From Chrysochromulina tobinii (taxonomy: Eukaryota; Haptophyta; Prymnesiales; Chrysochromulinaceae), in the NCBI GenBank assembly GCA_001275005.1, contig JWZX01003209.1, forward strand, positions 1 to 34,711: a stretch of 34,711 nt of DNA, read 5' to 3'. Shown piece by piece: positions 29,382 to 34,711 of this stretch. The position numbers and the translations under genes were made by a program. The notes under the pieces were generated by a model. The model made no database searches. It saw only the letters and a list, made by a program, of their open reading frames with translations, and was not told the DNA's origin. The stretch's first letter is position 1; each line of letters starts with the position of its first letter.

Positions 29382-30499
29382 AAAAGCACAGAGGTTGCGT
29401 TGTGGACGGATGCGAAAGTTCCTTTCTACAGTAAGAGTTTCCTCGACGCGGCGTCCCCCCCATCTGAAAATGTGGCATCCTCCCCACTGAAAACCACACC
29501 AGACACCACACTCTCACACACAGGGCCCCTGAAATTCACACGAAAGCAAGACGTTTCGACCTTGCAGATGAGACACATGTCTGGATCAATACATGTATGC
29601 AAGCTGCATGAAGCTGTCGATGTAAAGCAGTTTACAGGTTAGGCTCCGCCGTCGGTGTTCAAAGACACCGGGGGGAGCCGGGAAACATTCTTGTTAATGG
29701 CTGGAAACATCGCCATCGGGGGGAGCCGGGACACACAGAAACACAGACGGTTCAGGGTCGCGGGGTTCACACACAGAGTATGATTGGTATCGCGTCGGGT
29801 GAGTATTGTGTATTCGTATTTGATTTTCAGGGAAGAGGGATCCGAGGGAATGCAACGCGAACACCCCGCCCCCTACCGCCCCCCGCGGGAGTTAGAGCCG
29901 GTGCCGCATGCGGCACGTGCCGGCGCGGGAGAGCCGCCAGTCAGAGCCGGTGCCTGCACGTGCGGAGGACGTCCGTGCGGAGAGCCGCTGGCGAGCTGGC
30001 CCCGCCGCTCTGCCTCGGGCCCCCGCGCCCCGAACCCGCCCGCGCCCGCCCGCGCCCCCCTGGCCCCTGCGGTCCCGAGGAAATCGACGATTCGGCGGAA
30101 TTCCTTGCACGCAGACGCACACCTTGGGCATCGCGTATTGAATTGATCACACATTTCTAAGGACATATATGAAAACAGTTCCTCCATGTACACTTCTCAT
30201 TCCACGCTGGACAACATGCACTGATCACAATCACACGTATAACTGCGCCAGCCGCATGCCAAACCTACTAGCACGCGGGACTCGCCCGACACAGTCAGAC
30301 ATACAGCTTACTGTACGTGCGCAGTGCGACCTCACGTCTGATGCCACCTCCCGACCATCCATCACCCCCTTGATGAGTTCGCATGAAACTCGGTACGCTA
30401 CGCCACCGCCCATGCATGCGCGCGGACGCGAGCGGTGGCGACGAGCACCTGGCTCGATCACGTGCATGCACAGCGCTACCCCCCTCGATCGCATGGCGC
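29382..30499. other. Intergenic region between transporter and two-domain protein
   Basis: A 1.1-kb stretch without a supported gene. It holds a hairpin near 29655-29672 (cggtgt / acaccg), a repeated cggggggagccggga word (near 29670 and 29717), a perfect 16-bp palindrome at 29901-29916, and a repeated agagccggtgcc word near 29894 and 29944. The transporter promoter is at the left end and the 3' UTR of the minus-strand gene at the right. Confidence 0.5.
29901..29916. repeat. Perfect 16-bp palindrome
   Basis: GTGCCGCATGCGGCAC is its own reverse complement. It lies about 520 bp upstream of the transporter ATG. It could be a dimer-binding site or chance in GC-rich DNA. Confidence 0.6.
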
Positions 30500-31321
30500 T
30501 TACCAGCGGGCGTCGCCGCCGAGGACAACATCACCACCGAGGATGGCGCCCGAGCCCATCTCCTGGTTGATCGAGCCGGGCACGACGCCCGCGGTCATCG
30601 GGAACTCGACAGGCGCGGTGTTGACGATGCGGACGACGTTGCCCGCACCCGGCGTCTCGAGCACGCAGAAGAAGGGCCGGTCGAGGCCGTCCTCGGTGTA
30701 GAGCTCGATGACCTGCTTGTTGTTGTTCGGGCCCTGAAGCAGCTCGATGCGCGCGTTGAGCGGGCGGCCGTCGGTCTTGAGCAGGATCTGCACGCTGTCG
30801 ACGGTCGGGTCGAACGGGTACGTGCGGAGCGCGCCACCCTGGATGGTCGCGGACGCCTGGATGCAGTCGGGCGACGGGCTGTCGACCTGATCGGCGATCA
30901 CGTTCGCGGCGATGGGGAACTCGATCTGACCGATGTTGCGGATGGCCACGGTGTTCGGGCCGCGCGGGGTCTCGATCACCGCGGAGAAGGGGCGGAGCTG
31001 GCCGTTCTCGACGTACACGCGCATCTTGCAAGGCGTGTTGTCGGGGCCGTGCCAGAGCTCGATGTCGGCATCGAGCGGACGGCCATCAGTGCTGAGGACG
31101 ACCTGAACCTGCTCGACGGCGGGCGAGCGGTACGACCAGGTGCGCAGCGAGCCACCCTGCACGAGGATCGCCTTGTCAGAGGACATCGGGCCGCGCGTGG
31201 GGACCACGCCGCCGGTGTAGCTCGTGGCGGCGCCGCGGGCGGCACCGACGGGGGCACCCATCTGCATGACGGGCGAGGAGAGGCGCATAGCCAGGACGGC
31301 GGACGAGGTGAGGGCGAGCAT
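30500..31321 (-). CDS. Duplicated beta-rich two-domain protein, possible PyShell-like pyrenoid shell subunit
   Basis: 273 aa from ATG 31321. The leader MLALTSSAVLAMRLSSPVMQ is hydrophobic then Arg/Ser-rich, compatible with plastid import. Two homologous domains follow: about 53-142 (VQGGSLRTWSYRSPAVEQVQ, STDGRPLDADIELWHGPDN, RPFSAVIETPRGPNTVAIRN, IEFPI) and 159-246 (IQGGALRTYPFDPTVDSVQ, KTDGRPLNARIELLQGPNN, RPFFCVLETPGAGNVVRIVN, VEFPM). A short Gly-rich tail ends GGDARW. The paired, pseudo-symmetric layout is what I recall for PyShell, the pyrenoid-sheath protein of diatoms and haptophytes that tiles around Rubisco; this is recalled, not checked. Otherwise it is a conserved algal protein of unknown function. 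An iota carbonic anhydrase gene lies two genes away on the same strand. Confidence 0.72.
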   Translation of the reverse strand: MLALTSSAVLAMRLSSPVMQMGAPVGAARGAATSYTGGVVPTRGPMSSDKAILVQGGSLRTWSYRSPAVEQVQVVLSTDGRPLDADIELWHGPDNTPCKMRVYVENGQLRPFSAVIETPRGPNTVAIRNIGQIEFPIAANVIADQVDSPSPDCIQASATIQGGALRTYPFDPTVDSVQILLKTDGRPLNARIELLQGPNNNKQVIELYTEDGLDRPFFCVLETPGAGNVVRIVNTAPVEFPMTAGVVPGSINQEMGSGAILGGDVVLGGDARW

Positions 31322-31514
31322 TGCGGGAATAGGAGAGGCTCCGGTGGAAGCTGCGGAATGCTTCGATTGCTTCGATGGTAACAATCGAAGCGCGGCCGAA
31401 GATCTCAGAGTTTGAGAACCCGGTCGCGGTTCGCCGCGAACTTTCAGTCTGTCGCAGCCACGATTAATTTTATCTGTGTTCCCTCATCAGAGTCAGCCTG
31501 CCGCAAGCAAGCAA

Positions 31515-31547
31515 GCAAGCAAGCAAATTCGAACTTTGCTTGCTTGC
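31515..31547. repeat. Perfect 13-bp inverted repeat (GCAA)n / (TTGC)n hairpin
   Basis: The left arm 31515-31527 (gcaagcaagcaaa) pairs fully with the right arm 31535-31547 (tttgcttgcttgc) around a 7-base loop. It extends a gcaa microsatellite at 31503-31526. It lies about 200-230 bp upstream of the two-domain gene ATG. Confidence 0.85.
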
Positions 31548-31781
31548 CTGCCGCGGTCTTGCTCTTGGGGACTTGGCCACAGAGGTCACGGAGCGCGGTG
31601 GCTGCGCGCGTCGGGTCCCGGACCCGGTGCGCGGGCGGCAACCTGCGCGAGTACGTGAAAAAAGCGCGGTGACTTTCCGGTTCTAGGGCAGGGCAACAGG
31701 TTAGATGCTACAAAATGCGAAATGGTCACACACTGCCGCAAAGATACGTTACTGCAGAGTGCAGTACGGTTTGTCGTTTCC

Positions 31782-31922
31782 TGCGTTTACGCGGTCGGGG
31801 GTGCGTATACGCAGAAACCTGTGTATACGCAAGGGGGTACGTATACGCACCCGCTGTGTTTACGCACTACCGCTCGCGTAAACGCACCTACCCGCGTATA
31901 CGCACCCGACGCTGCGTTTACG
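31782..31922. repeat. Array of eight GCGTATACGC-like palindromic cores, about 19-bp period
   Basis: Cores of the form [tg]gygtwtacgc or gcgtaaacgc end near 31792, 31812, 31830, 31848, 31865, 31885, 31903 and 31923; steps are 20, 18, 18, 17, 20, 18 and 20 bp. Several are perfect 10-bp palindromes (gcgtatacgc), others gcgtttacgc or gcgtaaacgc. The sequence between cores is not conserved. The array sits about 460-600 bp upstream of the two-domain protein ATG. Conserved cores with variable spacers suggest protein-binding sites or an old minisatellite. Confidence 0.8.
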
Positions 31923-32090
31923 CGGGGACGCGACGAACGTCATGCTGGAAGTCCGAGCTCCGATAGGCCTCGTGATGGCGGCCCGCGCGCGCGCTCTGAC
32001 ACAGCGGACAGCGCACGCAACGCGCACCAAACTCTGTCCATGAGAATCATCGATGGCGATTTCACATGAGAGAAGCCACCATCTGTTCAT

Positions 32091-33029
32091 CTACTTATCT
32101 TCAGCTCGAATCACGACCGCCAGCGCGAGCAGCAGTAGGGCTATCATGAGCTCACGCATGCCTAGCCGTGGCACGACGGGCTCATCCTTGGCCTTGGCGA
32201 CGATGGGCTCTTCAGGCACCTCAAGCGTGCGGCATCGTGCGGCGTCGAGAACAATGCTGGTGGTCGCCTTGGCGAGCTCCTTGTGGTCGATGGGCTCGGA
32301 GGACTTCGCGGAGGACTTGAGGACGGGCTCATCCTCGGCCTTGGCGACGATGGGCTCTTCAGGCACCTCAAGCGTGCGGCATCGTGCGGCGTCGAGAACA
32401 TTGCTGGCGGTCGCCTTGGCGAGCTCCTTGTAGTCGATGGGCTCGGAGGACTTCGCGGAGGACTTGAGAATGGGCTCATCCTCGGCCATGGCGACGAGGG
32501 GCAACTTGGCAGGCTCCTCTACAACCACGGCGAAGGCGGCGTCGTTGACCGTGGTCTCGACGGCGGCCGTCTTGGCGGACGAGGAACCCTCGATGAGCTT
32601 GGGTGATACGTCTTCGGCTACGGCGTCGCTGATGCGGGCCTCGGCCGATATGGCGTGCTGCTCGAGGACCTTGCTGGTCATCGCATTGGCGAGCTCGTAG
32701 GCGATGGGCTCAGAGGACTTGACAGAGGACTTGAGGACGGGCTCATCCTCGGCCATGGCGACCATGGTGCTCGGTGTTGACTCCAGATCTGCGTCGATCG
32801 TGTACGGCGGCGATAGTACCTGCCCCCCGCTATAGGTGAACGCGAACTCCACCTCCTGACCCTTCTTTGCGCCCTTGGGTGGAGTGAAGGTCATTTTATG
32901 CCCGTCCACCATCATGGGAAATTCCTTGCCATCTTCCGCCGGCAGCGCGATCATGCAATAGCGCACCGCCTCCTTAACGGCTGGGTCATGCTCAGTCACC
33001 TTCTTGTCGCTTGGCGTGGTGGCGAACAT
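32091..33029 (-). CDS. Repeat protein with C-terminal membrane anchor
   Basis: A 312-aa protein I do not recognise. Residues 1-75 form a small folded-looking part (FPMMVDGHKMTFTPPKGAKKGQEVEFAF). After a spacer come two near-perfect 49-residue repeats (about 180-228 and 229-277) with EDEPVLKSSAKSSEPID, KELAKAT, VLDAARCRTLEVPEEPIVAK, a truncated third start (KDEPVV), and a degenerate earlier copy at about 91-122. A single hydrophobic segment, LMIALLLLALAVVI, ends five residues before the stop, with no signal peptide, so it is probably tail-anchored in a membrane with the repeats facing the cytosol. The repeats look mainly helical or disordered and could be multivalent binding motifs. It lies between the two-domain protein and the iota carbonic anhydrase genes. 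Confidence 0.65.
   Translation of the reverse strand: MFATTPSDKKVTEHDPAVKEAVRYCMIALPAEDGKEFPMMVDGHKMTFTPPKGAKKGQEVEFAFTYSGGQVLSPPYTIDADLESTPSTMVAMAEDEPVLKSSVKSSEPIAYELANAMTSKVLEQHAISAEARISDAVAEDVSPKLIEGSSSAKTAAVETTVNDAAFAVVVEEPAKLPLVAMAEDEPILKSSAKSSEPIDYKELAKATASNVLDAARCRTLEVPEEPIVAKAEDEPVLKSSAKSSEPIDHKELAKATTSIVLDAARCRTLEVPEEPIVAKAKDEPVVPRLGMRELMIALLLLALAVVIRAEDK
32181..32474 (-). repeat. Two 147-bp tandem coding repeats
   Basis: Units 32181-32327 and 32328-32474 are nearly identical; a third copy begins at 32475 and fades by about 32500, and a short related stretch lies at about 32700-32765. The period is 49 codons, so the frame is kept. Confidence 0.9.
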
Positions 33030-33958
33030 TGGAATGAGGAATCAGGGTTGCAGACGCACCGCACAGTTGCAGCGTGAATCTCCTTTGTGTTTGTGAAAAG
33101 GCTGCTTTCCTACACTCTGCAACCGCAGCGCGAGAACTACGATCGTTGATCTGGTACATACACAGTATGCTGTCACTACCTATAAAGATACAGTAATAAA
33201 TAGCCATCCTTCGGAATCCTTCGCCTGTGCGGTGAGCTCATCTTCGAGCGCTGGAGGACGGATTTCGTGTGAACTCCTCTCGACGCTACTCGACGCGACC
33301 CTACCGCCTACGATCCCTCGATCCCTCGGTGCCGGGCGCGCAACAAAATTATTCGAACACTATACATGTACACTTGGACTTGCGGGGGAGGCCATAAAGT
33401 ACGCAGCGGTAGTAATACGGTAGTTGTAACGTTTTGAGTAGATCCACACGTACCCCGCGGTTATGCGTTATAGATTTCTCCACTGAGACGTATACTGATC
33501 TCCTCTGAGACGTGCACTGGCGCCGACTGCGCACACGCACGACGAAAAGGACCTCCATTGAGAGCGGGCGGGGTCGCTGTCGTCCTGCGACGGCGACCAG
33601 GGTCGGGGACAACGGGGAGCTGTGGCCCCGCTCTGATACTTGCCCGGGAAAGGCAACTGGACGAACATGACCAGACCATACGATGACCGGTTACAGACAC
33701 CCACCACCATTCACTCATGAACATGGTTGTTTCTACGATAGTGATACTCGTCGAGGCACGGCACTTCCAAGGGCACTTCTCAAGGAGAGCAGGAGATGGA
33801 AGGACCAGAAGAGGACCCGCGATTCAACCCGCGATATTCATGACGAATCGCAGCACCGTGTGCGCCCTGGACCGCGGTGCGAGATGAAGCACCCGCCGGG
33901 AGCGCCCGCCATGTGTGTGTGCGGGCTCCGTCAGGCTGACGGCTCCTTGACGCGCAGC
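33030..33958. other. Intergenic region between tail-anchored and carbonic anhydrase genes
   Basis: A 929-bp stretch with no supported gene on either strand. It is less GC-rich near 33150-33210 and 33340-33430, and would hold the promoter of the tail-anchored gene and the 3' UTR of the carbonic anhydrase gene. I see no distinct repeat. Confidence 0.5.
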
Positions 33959-34711
33959 TCACTTGCCGAACGGAACCGACGAGTGGTGCAGGTAGATGCG
34001 CACCTTGCCGTCGTCGTTGCGCTTGTACCCGAACGTGTACTCGACACGAACCTTGTCGCCCGACGTCGCGTCCGTGAACACATAGTCGCCCATCGCCTGG
34101 GCAGTCGGGCCGTTCAGATCAATCTTGTGGTTGCGGAAGACGACGTTCGACCAGCCGCGGCCGCCGTTGATGGCGAAGCCACCATCCTCGCCGACGAAGT
34201 CATCAGCACCCATCGCCTCCGCGCCGACGAAGTAGGACATCGCGTCCGCGGCCGTCGGACGGAACGGATGCTTGGTTGCCCTGGTCGGCTTGAACATGAC
34301 ATCGCACTTGCCGTATCCATAGAGCTTGCCGGCCGCCTCGGCCGCGGCCGCAACGTAGTCGCCCTTGTCCTTGTAGACCTTCGAGATCGACGCGATCGAG
34401 TCGGCCCAGGCCTTCTGCGCCGCCAGAACCTCCTGCTCGGTCACCGGCGCCGGGCCCGCGTCCTTGAACGGTACCGACGAGTGGTGCAGGTAGATGCGCA
34501 CCTTGCCGTCGTCGTTGCGCTTGTACCCGAACGTGTACTCGACACGAGCCTCGCTCCCGTCGGTGGCATCCGTGAACACATAGTCGCCCATTGCAAGAGC
34601 AACATCACCATAGCATTTGACCATGTGGTTGCGGAAGACGACGTTCGACCAGCCGCGGCCGCCGTTGATGGCGAAGCCACCATCCTCGCCGACGAAGTCA
34701 TCAGCACCCAT
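33959..34711 (-). CDS. Iota-type carbonic anhydrase with tandem domains (partial, 5' end outside the window)
   Basis: The C-terminal 250 residues of a longer protein. One complete SnoaL/CaMKII-association-like domain (about 91-247) holds VYKDKGDYVAAAAEAAGKLYGYG, DVMFKPTRATKHPFRPT, SYFVGAEAMGADDF, GFAINGGRGWSNVVFRNH, AMGDYVFTDATSG, VEYTFGYKRNDDGK and RIYLHHSSVPF. Half of another copy precedes it (1-83), so there are at least two domains. The HHSS motif and FKPT..RPT..SYFVG pattern are those of iota carbonic anhydrase (diatom LCIP63 and cyanobacterial COG4337 proteins), which interconverts CO2 and bicarbonate, often in plastid carbon concentration; homologues have been misnamed as a purine formyltransferase. 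The ATG at 34711 is internal, since the same MGADDF recurs mid-domain, so the gene continues left of its true start beyond the window. Targeting cannot be seen. Confidence 0.85.
   Translation of the reverse strand: MGADDFVGEDGGFAINGGRGWSNVVFRNHMVKCYGDVALAMGDYVFTDATDGSEARVEYTFGYKRNDDGKVRIYLHHSSVPFKDAGPAPVTEQEVLAAQKAWADSIASISKVYKDKGDYVAAAAEAAGKLYGYGKCDVMFKPTRATKHPFRPTAADAMSYFVGAEAMGADDFVGEDGGFAINGGRGWSNVVFRNHKIDLNGPTAQAMGDYVFTDATSGDKVRVEYTFGYKRNDDGKVRIYLHHSSVPFGK
33962..34711 (-). repeat. 498-bp period coding repeat in the carbonic anhydrase gene
   Basis: Bases 33970-34213 recur at 34468-34711 with few changes over long stretches (e.g. the blocks encoding EYTFGYKRNDDGK and GGFAINGGRGW). The offset is 498 bp, or 166 codons, equal to one domain plus linker. 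The rest of the second unit lies outside the window. Confidence 0.88.

Larger units (their letters stand above)
31322..32090. other. Intergenic region upstream of the two-domain protein gene
   Basis: 769 bp between two tandem minus-strand genes. It contains the promoter side of the two-domain gene, a strong hairpin (31515-31547) and the palindromic array (31782-31922). No coding frame is supported; the array reads as repetitive YA/TR-rich peptides in two frames, which is a product of the repeat. Confidence 0.6.

Noticed and set aside
29648-29684. Hairpin as a tRNA or small RNA
   Set aside because: A stem is present, but no cloverleaf, T-loop or box motifs could be found.
30383-31381. Long plus-strand open frame opposite the two-domain protein gene
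   Set aside because: His/Arg/Asp-rich shadow of a high-GC gene; the minus strand carries a duplicated, conserved domain pair.
31782-31922. CRISPR array or telomere-like repeat
   Set aside because: The conserved part is only about 10 bp, spacing is 17-20 bp with short variable gaps, and it is internal, eukaryotic DNA without cas genes.

Overview
The window looks like nuclear DNA of a GC-rich, gene-dense, photosynthetic protist with a secondary plastid of red-algal origin; a haptophyte is my best guess, at moderate to low confidence. Reasons: eukaryotic gene content (PP2A B'' subunit, eukaryotic pantothenate kinase, Orai channel, PI-PLC), short GT-AG introns (four found, about 70-170 bp), single genes on alternating strands with no operons, a RETICULATA-type plastid membrane protein with a signal-plus-transit leader, and an iota-type carbonic anhydrase as known from diatoms and haptophytes. 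I see no rRNA, tRNA, transposon or CRISPR.

Layout. 1-898: no supported gene. 899-2258 (+): SR-beta-like membrane GTPase, one intron. 2652-3442 (-): Orai-type calcium channel, one intron, divergent from 3520-4461 (+) aspartoacylase. 5077-7236 (-): single-pass receptor-like protein with two discoidin-like domains around an SRCR domain, divergent from 7471-8394 (+), a dual-specificity-phosphatase-like protein that seems catalytically dead. 8818-15505 (+): a three-exon, about 2,174-aa protein joining eight predicted membrane spans to a complete PH / EF-hand / PLC X-Y / C2 phospholipase C. 15807-17843 (-): SAM-dependent methyltransferase. 18588-19568 (-): RETICULATA-related plastid protein, divergent from 19624-21168 (+) pantothenate kinase. 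22381-24006 (+): TONNEAU2/FASS-PPP2R3C type PP2A regulatory subunit, one intron. 24402-26585 (-): NHL-repeat protein with an F-box-like segment. 27957-29381 (-): AAAP amino acid transporter. 30500-31321 (-): two-domain protein that may be a pyrenoid-shell (PyShell-like) subunit. 32091-33029 (-): tail-anchored repeat protein. 33959-34711 (-, runs off the window): multi-domain iota carbonic anhydrase.

How the genes may relate. Two themes appear, though adjacency in a eukaryote is weak evidence. The left half is rich in calcium and phosphoinositide signalling: an Orai channel, a membrane-embedded PLC, a surface receptor-like protein, a pseudophosphatase and, further right, an EF-hand PP2A subunit. 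The right end may be a carbon-concentrating neighbourhood: an iota carbonic anhydrase and a possible pyrenoid-shell protein on one strand, with an unusual array of eight GCGTATACGC-like palindromic cores upstream of the latter. The membrane-PLC fusion, the possible CO2-fixation cluster and the palindrome array are the observations I would follow first.
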